Source: Acheta domesticus
Taxonomy: Eukaryota; Arthropoda; Insecta; Orthoptera; Gryllidae
Reading direction: 5' to 3'
DNA length: 64,000 nt
Assembly: GCA_031308135.1 (NCBI GenBank)
Contig: JAHLJT010000631.1
Span: 171,733,612 to 171,797,611 of the forward strand
Part shown: piece after piece, positions 1-12,479 of the stretch
Layout: each line of letters starts with the position of its first letter
How positions within the stretch are numbered: position 1 is the first letter of the stretch
The notes under the pieces: model-generated
Told to the model about the DNA's origin: nothing
Database searches by the model: none
The model's input: only the letters and a program-made list of their open reading frames with translations
Program-made: the position numbers and the translations under genes

Positions 1-965
1 CCATATATTAAAGGATCTTCTTTAAAATTAGCAGCTGGATTTATCCACTTATTCTTTACCAGGGCCCCGCAGTAAGTTTTTCTGCTGAAAATTTGCCATT
101 TTTTCACTCAGCATCATTTAACTTTCTCTGTACTGCATAAGCCGCAGCAGAAAGTAAACAACACATGGTGGAGAATCTAGGTTTTGTAGGTCCTTGATAG
201 TGAAAAATCTATTGATGGTAAAGCACCCATCCGTCTGTGAACAACACTATAGGGCCTAAACTATGCATATGCTTTTTCCAAACTGAATAAATCCCCCTCG
301 ATCTGGTTTGATTCGCAGTTCTGCAATTCTGAAAACCTTCATTAATGTTGGAGGTACTTTACATGAAACCCCTGGGACATTCTCAAAATTTCCTCAAAAA
401 TGACTCACTTTTTTCTTTAAATTTCTAGTAAGAATAGAGCACTTATACACTTAAAGACAGCACAATTCCAAATTTTGACTGTTAACTCTCAATTTGCTGT
501 AATTGCAAAAGTTAAGAATTTTTATCATCTTCCTAAAACTTCAAAACTTAAGATAGATATTTTTCCTTGCAATGAAATTTCGTCTTCATAATTAGTTATT
601 TCGTTATGGTCTGGTATATTTTTTTGAAAATTTTAGTAATTTTAACGAAATATTGCACGCAATATGTGGAATTTTAAAAAATAACAAAAACAAGATTATC
701 TGAAAGATAGCTCCAATTTTTTTCTTTAAACTTTTGATGGAGATCCTGTTAAATGTACTTGAGATGACAAACGCTATTTTCCTCTTTTCAAAAATTACAA
801 AAGTTTAATTTTTATGACCAGCCCCTCAAGACGTTAATATTTACATCAGACGTGATTTCTTCACATTATTTCATTTACATATACATAAGAATGATGTTTT
901 CTAAATTTTGTTGAAAACTCAAATTTTTCTGTGAAAATGAGCTCAATTTTCGGCATTTTCAGTTA
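1..965. repeat. copy of the long dispersed non-coding repeat (two orientations)
   Basis: Positions 1-150 resemble 57,650-57,790 in the same orientation ('tttatccactt', 'ttcgccattttttca', 'cataactttc'). From about 170 to 960 the sequence matches the reverse complement of the repeat units at 53-59 kb (for example the 'ggtactttacatgaa' and 'ctcaaaaatg' boxes). The two parts are therefore arranged as an inverted pair. No coding potential is supported. Confidence 0.6.
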
Positions 966-3900
966 CAGTTCATACTAAGCATGGATTTTCAAATATATTA
1001 GACTTTTACAGAGTATCTTGTATTGGTCAGTTTGACTTAAAATGACATAATAAACTTAAAACAGTTATTAATTATAAGATGCATTTTTCATATAAATTAA
1101 TTAATTCATATAAATAATTTTATCATAAATAATTAATTCCATCAATTGGAAATTATTGTTAACTCGAACTCTACATCAACAATCAATTTTTTGGACGTGA
1201 GGAACTTTTTCAGTTTTCTCTGTATTTTTTCTGGAATTGAAATTCCCTGGGTTTCCAGAAAGTGGTCTCCCTGAACCACTGACCACTTTTGGTGCCAAAG
1301 AAAAGAAAACTAGTCACCATGTAGTTAGAGAACCCTACATAGTACAGCTAAGTTTTGTACAATTTTTTTTATTAAAAAATCACAAAAAAGATCAGATACT
1401 CTTCACCTTCACCAACAACTCTTCAAAGGAAAACTATCTTGAAAGTTCTTCCAATAAAAGTATTCATAATATAACAAAATTCATGAGCAGCTTCTGTAGT
1501 TTTGCGAGTTTAAGGTTAGCAGTTATGGCAATGAGAATTTTTATTTTTCTCCACTCGATTCTCTTAAATCAAACTGATAAAAATTAAACAAATTCAAAAA
1601 GAAATAGGCCTGAATAAAAAAATGAAAACAGAAATTTTTAACAACTATAATGAATACATATCTCAAATTACTTATCAAAAGAAATGTGATAACTCTGAGC
1701 CAAAGAGCATTAATTCCTTCTTTTGCAGAGTCAGTTTTGCAACTTATTTCTTCCTACACTCTGATATCTACTTAATATTAGGGTTTATTTCTGTCAATAC
1801 ATTAAGATACAGATTAATTTCTTTTCTGTCCTTGAGTTCCTTCAATTTTTTTTTTGTTCTCCAATTACAGACTATCATTTAATTGTGTGTGTGTGTGTGT
1901 GTGTGAGTATAAATGCATTTATGTAGTCCTATGCTAAAACAATGTGCTCACTAGCACTTTACTTACTACATCTTCATTAAAATTTTAGATCTGCCAACAC
2001 ATTAAGAATGCTTTCCTGAGCCACACCAGTCATGTCACTACCTCTTTTCTAAAGGGCACAAGTTCAGATTTTGAAAGCATTTTATAGATCTAATTTTTTA
2101 ACTTGAAAAGGTTTTCCGATTTATAATTGTAGTTTTCTATTATTTGCCGACGACTTAAAAGGTGTATATTGGAATTAAAACATTAATGATTGTGAATATC
2201 TCCAAAGCTCACTTGTATCCCTACTTTTATGGTGCGTTTTCAACTGATTATTTTTAAACACCGACAAATGTAAGGTCCTGAGAAATAATCAAATTCAAGG
2301 TTACCATTGTTTGATTATGGACCGAGTGGTATCAAACTGGAAACAGTCACCCATTTTAAAGATCTTGTGTTATTTTGACACAAAATTAAAATTTCATTAT
2401 CATAGATTACATAAAGAATAAAGCATTGATAACTTTAGGCTTTATATTGAGAATGGGAAAAGAATTTACTAATGTAATTGCATTAAAAACTCCTTACTTT
2501 ACTTAGACCAATACTTTTATATGAATCGCCAGTTTGGTCACCCTTTTATACAGTCAAAGAAATCTAACAGATTTAATTCCATGTAAAGATGAAAGGAAGT
2601 TATGTTCCCACAAACAGAACAGATGAAGACAGTTACACAGATAACAACTGCCCCAGGGAACGACACTTTTTCATAAACAGATTTGTAGCAGAATGTTACT
2701 ATAAAGAACCCCCCCCCCCCAAGCATAATACCCAAATTACTACAAAGACAAATAGAAAAGGGGAGTGAAAGAGGAGAGGGGAGATGAGACAAAAACATGA
2801 GGAGGGAAAATTGATCAGAGGAGGAAGGAGGTAAAGTGGCAATTGTCTACTTCTTTTTGTTCTAATAAAGTAATATTTTCAATGTGAATTCCTTCCAACA
2901 GATTCACATTGTTTTTACTGCTATCTTACTTCTGCTGTTATGTCAACCCTCCCACAAATTTAACACCTGTAAGGCCTGTCTAAAGCATGAAGCACAAGAA
3001 AAAGTAAATTAGAAAAATGCTTGAAGATATTTCATGAACACAGAATCATTTTATGTTTGCATTTCAGCCAAACCTGCATGCAGTGTGAATGAAACTTTTC
3101 TTGAATAACCTGTAGTATTTCAGTAAATCACTGCTCAATGAATATTAATTTGACCTTCATCTAATGTCATCAAGACTCAATTTAAAAAAATTAAGGGCCT
3201 TACTAATTTTATTTAACACCTTGATCTTGTTTCTAAAAAAAATTGAATTATTCAGTAGTATTTGATGTCTCTTGTTTCAAAATAATAGCCCCCATGAAAA
3301 GTATCACAATATAGGTTTCATTGATAAATGGATAAAAATACTGTACATTCCATTCAGGCAGATTATGATAAGAGGCCTTAACGCATAGAGAAACTGAGAC
3401 TCCCTTAAAAATATTGAAAATAAAAAATAAAAAAGTACAATAATAAAATACACCATTACACATACAGTTTCATAATGTATTATTACAGATCAATAAACTG
3501 ATAATTTTTTAAAAATTTTGTGAACCCTTATTCCATCAAGAGCACTAGGCGTGTGTTTCACGTTTACACATTAATCCACACTAGCATCCTCTTTACACAA
3601 TCTTTATCAATTAAATGTACTCAACACCATGGATCACTAATTCAATTTGCAATAAATTTCATATCAAACCCCAGTAGAGACACAATTAACAATTCAGAAA
3701 TATTTCTGAAAAAGTCCTTTAAAAAATAATTGTGAAGTTTTCAATTCTAAAATTCCCAATAGAGTGTTGACTAAAAGACTTGCATTTCAGGACAGTAGGG
3801 CAAAAAACCTGGCAAAAATCATGTTTTAACCTATCTTTCAACCATGGTGTAATTCAGCAGACCAAAAATGCAATGTTTATCAAAGGAATGTTCATTTTGC

Positions 3901-5162
3901 CATTAATTTATTAAACCAATTTAATTATTTTCACTTTGCACCTAATATTTGGTTCATATTAATAATAAATTTTGGATTCTGTATTACCCAGGTTAATTTA
4001 ATTACGAACATGTTTTTCTGTCAAATGCACTCAATGCAGAGCTGAAGTTTCATATCAAGTAATACTTAAAACAATGATTTTATAGTTCATACGTAGAGTT
4101 TTACTTGCCACCTTCACGTATATATTTATCAGCACATATTTCATGTTTTCATACTTTATTTTATCACTTGCAAATGTACACTATGTTTTTCACAAAGAAT
4201 ATCGCACCAAAAAAATTTAGAATGCCCCCAGTTCAATATCTATAAGAGTCAACATACTGCTTCCATAAGCATAAAGCAAGGCAAATCTTCACTACTGGAA
4301 AACTGAAATTTGATCTTGCATGAACACCGTCTCGAAATCTTTAGAGAAGGCTTTTCTTCTGACTTTCACATGGGTTTCCTTTATAAAAAATCGTCTTTAT
4401 TAACTACACAGCTCAGGTCACATCAGAAAAATTTTACATTTCTTTCTGAATTTAAAAGAATTCGAAGGCAACATTTACACTTCAGTTAATTCGTTGGAAC
4501 AACTGCCATTGTAACAGTTTCAAGGATGGTTTTACTTCTGACGATTAGCAACACTTCACATTGTAATGGATTGTCTTTTGAAAAACCTTCACAAATTATC
4601 ATTCACCTCCTTAATATCACAAATGTGCAACTAATTACTTATGGTTTAGTGCTTCATACTTAATGGTTTCTTATGGTTCCAATGAAAATTGGTTATTAAC
4701 ACCTGGTCTCTTACTTGCACTTATTTGCTTACAGCAAAGGCATATCAAATTTAACTGCAATTAATTAAAATGTATTCTAGAAAAGTCCTTTTAATTACTT
4801 CAATTATCTCTACTACTTGCCAAATTACTAGACCTAAATTACAAAATACAGATATATCTGTATATGCATGAATTCCACTCTCTTTTTAGCTGCACAGGTT
4901 TTGGAACTTCCTGAATGTGTGCCCTTTCTTATGATTTCTTTAGTTCGTATTCTTCCACAGATAAAATGTCAGAAAAAAATCTCAAAAAAGCCTTTCTTGT
5001 TTTCTAGATTCACTTGGCTCCTTCCAGCTAGTGTCAAGAAAAAAAGCCTTTGTTACCCAAAATAGAGTTGCATTGCCTGCCAGTTAAGCGGTTCTAGATG
5101 CCACTGTTCTAAGTAATCGTCACCATGTTATTTCGCAAAATGATAAAGATTATGTGTATGTG

Positions 5163-5225
<63 letters not shown>

Positions 5226-6484
5226 GGAGAGATACATGTGTGTGTATGTCTATGTGAGTGTGCTTCTTGTTCTATAACAGTTTAAAAACATAAAAGATGA
5301 CCATTTACTGGAGGTCTATACATGAAATGTGCCTGGCAGCTGGCCGCAGTGCCACATAGCCTCTAATTGTAACTTATTAACTGAGTTAATCATTGAATCG
5401 AAGTGGCTGTCAAACCAGGTTTCACAATATTTTCCTTTTTACATTCTTGTGTAGCTTTACACAAATGGACTTTTACTGGAACGAAAAATCATCTTGAAAA
5501 GGAAACTTGCAAGACATTTTTCTATTAAATACTATCCATTTACTTCACAACTGGGTTACAAAACTATTTTAATTATTTCTGCCCTAATTCATTACATGAA
5601 GTATCCGATTTCAGAAGAGACCTTCACTACACAAATGATATTTATAAAACATCAGATCAAAGATTGATTCCACATAGTAATGATCATTAAATCATACACA
5701 GAAGAAAAAAAAATTACATTCAAAAGATCTCGTTTCATGTACGGTAACCACAAGAAAATGTATTAAATCATTTGAAGTTTATAAGGTTAAATACAACTCC
5801 ACTGTTTGTATACTGTTTACTTTCTTTGCCTTGCTTCAAAAATAATTTTGTCTTAACTATTATTTGTCCTGTCCATTTAATTATCAAAAATTTTTAATAT
5901 TTTAAATAATCATAAGGTAAAAATATGCATTCCTCACCCATCTAATAGTAACCTGTTAACTTGTTTTAAAACTAGGATTGTTTCTATTCACATTACGAAT
6001 GTTTGAGTAAGTCTAAGAGGCCTAATCGCAAGAATAGTGTTTTACAATGCCAATCATTTTCCTTCTTTCAAACTAACTGTACCTACAAGACCAATTAACT
6101 GCTCTAAATTATGAATATTTAACATATCTTAGAAGTGGAGAAAAAGTATTTTGTAATTCACCCCCTTATGCACAATGGCAAAGACAACATTCAGTCAATA
6201 AAAAGCACATACCCTTCTTTTCATGACAGCTTAAAAACTAGCATATTGCATTTAACTTCCAGCTAAAACAAGCTCACCTTCTTTCTATCTACTCAATTTC
6301 AAGCCAATAGACTATTGTATTAATTGCTAAAATTGGCAAGTAAGTCCTCATACCTATCAAGCAAACAACAGGATGAAGCAAAGGCAAAATAAGTGAAAAT
6401 GGTACAAATGAAACAACAACCATTACAATGCAGTGCAATGTTATCCTACACATACATGCAATAAGGGGGTTTTCTAAACCCTAC
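966..6484. other. AT-rich region without recognisable genes (intron of the second helicase)
   Basis: No ORF here resembles a known protein, and no helicase exon was found on the minus strand. Simple repeats are (TG)n at 1,884-1,905, a C12 run at 2,709-2,720, and (TG/TA)n followed by (GA)n at about 5,154-5,232. Its position below the 6,485 exon makes it most likely intronic. Confidence 0.5.
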
Positions 6485-6685
6485 CTGCCAATAACATTGG
6501 TATGAGGAACATAGAAGTTCTTCATAAAAGGTTGTAAATTATTCCACTCAGGTTTTTTTAATTTTTCTCCTGGTTGTTTGTTTTTATTAACAGATTTTTT
6601 AAATCCATTTGCCTCATTTGGACTACTAGGCATATTTTTACTCCATGTGCGAGTTTTACTAAAATTGTCACGTTCCCCCTTGTAC
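6485..6685 (-). CDS. second p68-family helicase, N-terminal coding exon (partial gene)
   Basis: The exon lies between a TTTTTCAG acceptor and the donor GGCAG|GTAGGG. Its open frame ends in KPEWNNLQPFMKNFYVPHTN, clearly homologous to the p68 N-terminal extension in exon 2 of the neighbouring helicase, with the same phase-2 donor. The likely start is the ATG at 6,631-6,633, giving 49 residues (MPSSPNEANGFKKS...); 6,634-6,685 would then be 5' UTR. Joining to the candidate upstream exon brings an in-frame TAA just before, which supports this start. It lacks the Arg-Asp repeats. Helicase-core exons are not visible down to position 1, so they should lie outside the window. This could be a functional tandem paralogue or a duplicated fragment. 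Confidence 0.75.
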
Positions 6686-7146
6686 CTGAAAAAGATCGAT
6701 TCTGAATTTTCAACTACGATTTACAAAAGCAATAAACTAAATTAAACTGGTTCCTGCGTCTAGACATGCTGTCGAGTGACAAGTATGCGATGTCACTGTG
6801 CATTAACACTACGTTCGCAGAGAACTCAAAATGGCAGAATTAAGGTCGAACAATACAAACGCATTTACGAAACTTGGAAGGTGGGGCTTGTACATGTGCA
6901 TCAATTAAACAAAAGCGACTTACATGGTTTGACTTGAAAACCCGTTGCTGTACATAATACAGCAAAGATATTAACTGCAACCAATTATCAGCAAGTTTCT
7001 TAACAATTCTGTAACAAAAGAAAGTCGGCTATTCACAGATCTTCCACAGTTTTTAAATGTTTCACATGATAAAATAACATCTGGAAGCAAATATCAGCAT
7101 TTGCACATCCGATATTTTACAAATTCAAACAAGCCTAACTGCGTAC

Positions 7147-7330
7147 CTTTACGACCGGCGAGCGAAACTGCAATGGCTGCCGATGTGACAGAACAGCAGG
7201 CGAACCAGGGTCGGAGCTGGAACAGTCCATTTCTACTTCACCCCGTTTCCACTGCACAGCTCCGACCAATCAGAGCGCAGGAACTTAGTTTCATTGCAAC
7301 CGATAGAGGACTCTCAATACCCTTCTTCTG
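7147..7330 (-). promoter_or_regulatory. candidate non-coding first exon and promoter of the second helicase
   Basis: A donor-like AAAG|GTACGC lies at 7,147/7,146, at the edge of a GC-richer segment. An inverted CCAAT box (CCAAT at about 7,264-7,269 on the plus strand, ATTGG on the minus) sits upstream. Splicing to the acceptor at 6,686 would remove a 461-bp intron. This is inference from consensus sites; the short ORFs on either strand here are not recognisable. Confidence 0.4.
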
Positions 7331-7547
7331 GCCTTGAAACTCGGGTTCGAGCCCTTCTTTCTCCAAAAATCAATAGGCAAGGGTTTAGATACTTCGTGTT
7401 GGGAGTTTTACCCACCCACTCGCGCTTCACGTAGATTGATTTGATTCCCCCACCCTAACATTTCTACGTTTTCATGTGCCATGCAACTTTCTCTTTTCTT
7501 GGGGCATATGGAAGGTGATAAATCAAAATCATTGTAGATCTTAAATA

Positions 7548-8757
7548 TTTATTTCCACATAGAAAATACAGATACATCTAGAAGTACACAGAATAACTAA
7601 ATTCTACAATTAAAAAAATTTACAAAAGATTCACATTTTAATAGATACACATTCTACAAGTGCTCTTATCAGGTTTAAAATTTTGTGATCTGCTCATTTA
7701 AAATTCTAAATGACAAATGAAAGGTAACTATTTTTCAGAATTTCTCTGCCAAAAAAATACCCAGGTCCTGAATTGTTGCAAACACACTATATGTGTGGAT
7801 TGCAAATTTTAGAGATCACTAAAAACATTTCTGCCCTTCCCACCCAATCTTCTTCCATCAACCAGCAATAGCAAGCCGTAGATTTACATGGAGGGAATAG
7901 CAGAACCATAACACCAGAAAAGTGTTTAGGTGATGTTGCCTCAAGCTAAAACAGAATTGAATATTGTGGAAGTAAGTGACTGAAGCAGAGCGCATTATGA
8001 AATAACAGGAACAATATTTATTCTGATTTACAATATATAATTTACATTTAATATATTACACAGCAGCAGGAAAGCCACCTCCTCTCTGCACATGGAAAAC
8101 GGGGAGGAAATTTGAATAGAAAAGGATGAACATGTTGAACAAATCTGCAGTGTTCATTGTCCATCTTGCGAAAATTAATATAATTAAAAAAAAAGTGCCT
8201 TGAATACCCAAGTCCAACAATTCTCACTAATTTAATACAATGCTTTCTTGACAATATTTTATGCAGATGCCACTTTTGCTAATTCACTCATCACTAGCTC
8301 TTGGCAACACCTTTCTCTCCCCAGCCGCTGAGCTCCAGTAGCTATTCCCGACCACATAATCATCTAAAACAAATAAGCAACAGTACCACAAGATGAAGGC
8401 AGATCACTGCAAATAGCTCCACAAAGGGACATCAGGGAAAACCATTATTTCAATAAATACATCACAGCAAAATGAAACAGGAACAGGAGATAGAATATAG
8501 AAGGCAGATCTAGCATTTATTTATTAACTATAAGGAACCATGGGCGAAGCTCAGAATAGCGTATAAATCCTTCACAAATAAATCAATCAATAATTTGGTC
8601 TCATCATTGCTTTGCCTTCAGTGTACACAGTGCAAAATTAAATTACATTACTGCTAGTAATTTATGTACAGAGGTTACACAAGGACACCCTATTTATATA
8701 TAACAGAATATATAATGTCCTTTCCCTCATTGACACAAACCTTGATAAACTTGTTGT
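7548..8757 (-). other. probable 3' UTR and poly(A) signals of the helicase
   Basis: This AT-rich non-coding stretch follows the stop codon. Minus-strand AATAAA hexamers occur at about 8,017-8,022 and 7,548-7,553, with another group near 8,515-8,525, so alternative 3' ends are possible. The cleavage site cannot be fixed from sequence. Confidence 0.45.
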
Positions 8758-9413
8758 TTACCGATGATTCGCATGAGCAAACCCATAGCCATTGGCCAGC
8801 AATGACTTTGGAGCCTCGCACTGCACACTCTGGTACGAGATGCCGTTCCCCAAATGGTTGTGGGGAATGGAATAATTTGAAGAGTAATGAAGAGTAGGGG
8901 GATAGCCACTGGCAGTCATCTGACTGGATGACAACAGAAGCGAAGGTGGGGCATAATTGCTAGATCTTTGAAGAGCAGGCTGAGAAGAGGCAGAGGCAGA
9001 GGCATACTCATTGACAGAGTGCAGCTGGGGTTCGTGTTGAGGTTGGGGAATAGAATACAGGAGAGGTTGAGGAACAGCTGCAGTGTGAGGAGGCGGCAGT
9101 CCATCATTAGCTGGCTCTTGCCGAAGCTGTGGCCCACCAATGGCACCCTGCTGCTGTGTTGCTGCCTGCTGCTGCTGCTGGAGCAACAGAGGCGGCTGGT
9201 CCTGTTGGCTCTCGAACTTGCCTGATCGATCATCTCGCCTGTCACGTGGGCTGCGGCTGCGTGTGCGATCACGACGGTTGCGGTCTCGACTTCTACTACG
9301 ACTCCTGTCTCGACCTCTGCTGCGACTCCTGCTTCTGGTTCGACTGCGTGTGCGTGAGCGACTACGATCACGGAATCTTCCACCGCCACCTCTTCCTCGC
9401 CATCTATTGCGAC
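8758..9413 (-). CDS. p68-like helicase, coding exon 12 (RS-rich and QP-rich tail, stop)
   Basis: This terminal coding exon follows a GTTGTAG acceptor and runs to a TAA at 8,758-8,760. It encodes about 218 residues: GRNRWRGRGGGGRFRDRS, a long Arg/Ser/Asp-rich tract, a Gln-rich stretch (LLLQQQQQAATQQQ), and then a Pro/Ser/Tyr-rich low-complexity end. Such tails in this family bind RNA and protein partners. The SR-type composition is unusual compared with vertebrate DDX5/DDX17. The plus-strand ORFs here are shadows of the Arg-rich codons. Confidence 0.88.
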
Positions 9414-11295
9414 CTACAACATTAGGCATTTGAAATCTTTAGCATGTAAATTCAATAATAAGTCACGATTATTATAAATATTTTAAAAAATATTTTACAT
9501 TACCCGAAAACATTTTATCTATTACGGCATTGCCCTTTAAGTGACACTTCAGAAATGAACATTTACATGAAGTCTATATTCCCCATAATTGGGCAAGCAT
9601 ACAATAGCCGTCAGAACCTTTTGACTGCTCTGGACATTTAAAAAAAAAAAAAAAAATAAAAAAAAAAAAAAAATAAAAAAAAAAAAAAAAACCACCCACA
9701 CATGCCCGAAATGTCCAAGTCTGCACCTACCGGTTTGCACACAAGGAGAAATCTTATACAAATTAATGTATAGATATATAATTTTGAATATTTTACGAAC
9801 TGTCGCATGAATGAGAGCTTGAGAGCTTCTGGACATGTTGGCACATGCAAGTAGGCCATCACTGGCAGCCACTGATTTTGTTCAAACTGCAGGCAAGCTG
9901 TTGACAGCCTCTGGACACGTCAACATGCAAGGCCATTACTCCTGCTTGTAATGTTCTTCAAAGAGAGAATTTATTACCAAGGTAATTTTAGTAATCTTTC
10001 AGTGGATCTTAATACTAAATTGATATTCTCGTGCTGTGATGGTGCACAAGTCTTGTATGACTTCAACATTAATATTAATCTTCCAAGTCTCCCATGCAAG
10101 GATGCCTGAAGCAAAATTTTCAAATTCTACAACCACTACTTCGTGATCTTCATGGCAAATGTGATAAGAAACGTGGGTCCAAACCTGCCAAACATTGGCA
10201 CCTTTCTAATCCCTTTTGGTCTTTCGTCTCAAATTTTCTGTCAATTGTTACTTGCTGTTTGGCACTTAGCTTCTGTAAGCTGTGTGCATGTGTCTGCACA
10301 CGTCTGTGTGTCCATCTGTATGTGGGCAGGCGTGCCCACATGCACACATCTAGTAATCATGGTATTTGCTATATAATCTCCAATTCTCATGGTGCGTTGC
10401 AGCTGACTAGCCAACAATCGCTAAATACTTAGCACAGCAATGGCATTGGTCTACATACAAAAGCAGTGCCTGCGCAAATAAGGATGGCTCACACCACAGG
10501 ACTCGCTAAACATGCCTGGAGCAGTCAAAGGATTAAGGTATGCCGAAGGTCACCCCTACAATACATCCAATATTAAAAGATAAGCACAAAGTGTTCTTGA
10601 TACTTTAGCTAATAAACTTCATTAATCTGGATCGAGACAAAATCAAAACTTGTACACTTGAGATGCCATTCTGCACCTCCATATGGAGTTACAAGAACTT
10701 TTCTTATCCAGTGAAAAATTTGTAGCAATGGAAGGAGGGTTAAGGAAAGGTCAATAGAGGCAGGCAATGACTCAGTAATGCAATGGAACATCAATTTTCC
10801 AAAACATCTTAAGTATCATTTTCTGGTTGCAACATGTTAATCGCTCAGTAATTATTCATTCCTTTTAGAAAACAAAACGTATCAAACATGCTGAGTGTGT
10901 GGTATTCAAACTAGCAACTACAAAAAATTTAAGATATTACAGCAAATTTAAATTTCAGTACAAAAACGCAAAAATGAATTAAGCTAAATAAATGAAATTC
11001 TGTTAATAATTCTTAGGAAGAACTTCCAACTGTATTAGAAAATTGTACACATAACAAATCTAAACTTTTAATCTCTTAAACGCATCACACACCACAAGAA
11101 AGTAGTAATAAGGATGCCCATTACAAACCTACAACCTTTTATTTTCTTAGTCGATAACATTTGTGTTTTTAACACCAGTTTTGAACTAATGCATCATCTG
11201 TTAATTTGGTTTTCCCAATTGTGTCATAATTCTGTTGAATAAAACTGGAATTGGATCAATTCAATCATTATGCTACGTTCTTCAAATGTACAAAC
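9414..11295. other. helicase intron 11 with A-rich tract
   Basis: This is non-coding. It carries an interrupted A-tract at about 9,641-9,690, possibly a retroposon tail, and two imperfect direct repeats around 9,820-9,865 and 9,905-9,945 sharing 'ctctggacac/catgcaaggcc'-like sequence. No gene was recognised. Confidence 0.5.
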
Positions 11296-11533
11296 CTCTG
11301 CCACCCATACTTTTAGACATTTCTGCCATTTCATACAATTTGGGGTTGATAACTTGATTAGCTTCTCTTAGAACAGCAACAAGATCAGGTGCCTGCCTAG
11401 CATTATTAGGAGTGAAGAAAGTGTATGCAGTGCCTGTCCTTTGTGAACGGCCTGTTCGACCAATACGATGAACATAATCTTCCTGAGCTTGAGGGGTAGT
11501 CAAAGTTTATTACAAACTTCACATCTTCCACAT
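11296..11533 (-). CDS. p68-like helicase, coding exon 11 (motif VI) with a one-base frameshift
   Basis: The exon begins [16 protein letters not shown] and then changes frame at 11,482-11,483, where one extra C (G in the coding sense) is present. In the shifted frame the conserved [20 protein letters not shown] and [20 protein letters not shown] follow. The exon is 238 bp; intact phase would need 237. The donor GAG|GTTTGT joins in phase with exon 12. Read literally, translation would terminate early and lose motif VI. Either this is a sequencing or assembly error, or this allele is damaged. The otherwise clean gene favours the first. Confidence 0.9.
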
Positions 11534-12479
11534 CTGTAACAGTACAAATCATTTTAATAAAAAAAGGCAATGCATAGAATTAAAGGCTGATTCTAACAGG
11601 AGTAAACAGCAAGCATACAAATTACATAGGGGAAATAAGGCAGCATACCAGGAAACCTGACAGGAATAGAAACAGGACTGGAAGGAAAATTAGAATCAAC
11701 CAAAAATTAAACAGGAAGTGGTTTTCAACCCATGCTCTAGTTCCATTTCATGAGCCGAAGTTACACTTGGCTTCATAAACCATTTAATCCCACAAAAAGA
11801 CCCATATGAAAAATAATTTATTAGTTACATGGAGAATTGACTGAAAACCACCCACAATTGCATTGGTTAGAATCTGTAATATGAACTATTATTTTAAATC
11901 CCTAATTTTAAAATCCTGTAACAGAACACAAAGTTATATACAAGGAAAACCCCTGCTGAAATTGGACACCAGAAGTTAGATTGCAAACAAGTACTAGGCA
12001 ACCCAAGGTGTTAATGAATTATTACCTGAAGCCGCACCACTAACACCGTGTTAGGCACTGAAGGGCAGAATAGACAGATGCACACTCCACACATGTTGAT
12101 AAAATGCACTTTAATATTTTTTCATTTAGCAAATTAAGTGCATTTCAGTGATGAGTTGCTTGCTACTTAATGAAAGCCACAACAAATAACTTAATTCAGA
12201 AAATTTTAATGAGAGATAACAGTGATTTTACTTGTAAGTCACATTGTAATTCAATTTCACAGGACATAACTAACTCCATTCTTTTAAAATATTTAAACTA
12301 TCCCTGTAGGGCTTCACTAATCCTCTGAACAGCTTTACCTTGTTTACTATAATAGAAAAAAACTTTCAGAAAAGACAATCTTTGAATAGTTTGTATAACA
12401 AATCTTTCAAGACTCACAAACAAAATCACTTATTTTTAAAAATCTAAAGCTTAATCAATCAGCAACTCGCATCACTAGT

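Noticed and set aside
7101..7337. Plus-strand ORF with MAADVTEQQANQGR near the candidate promoter
   Set aside because: No recognisable family; it is better explained as the complement of the non-coding first exon and promoter of the second helicase.
8916..9433. Long plus- and minus-strand ORFs overlapping the last helicase exon
   Set aside because: They are other-frame readings of Arg/Ser- and Gln-rich codons; only the minus frame with splice continuity from exon 11 is supported.
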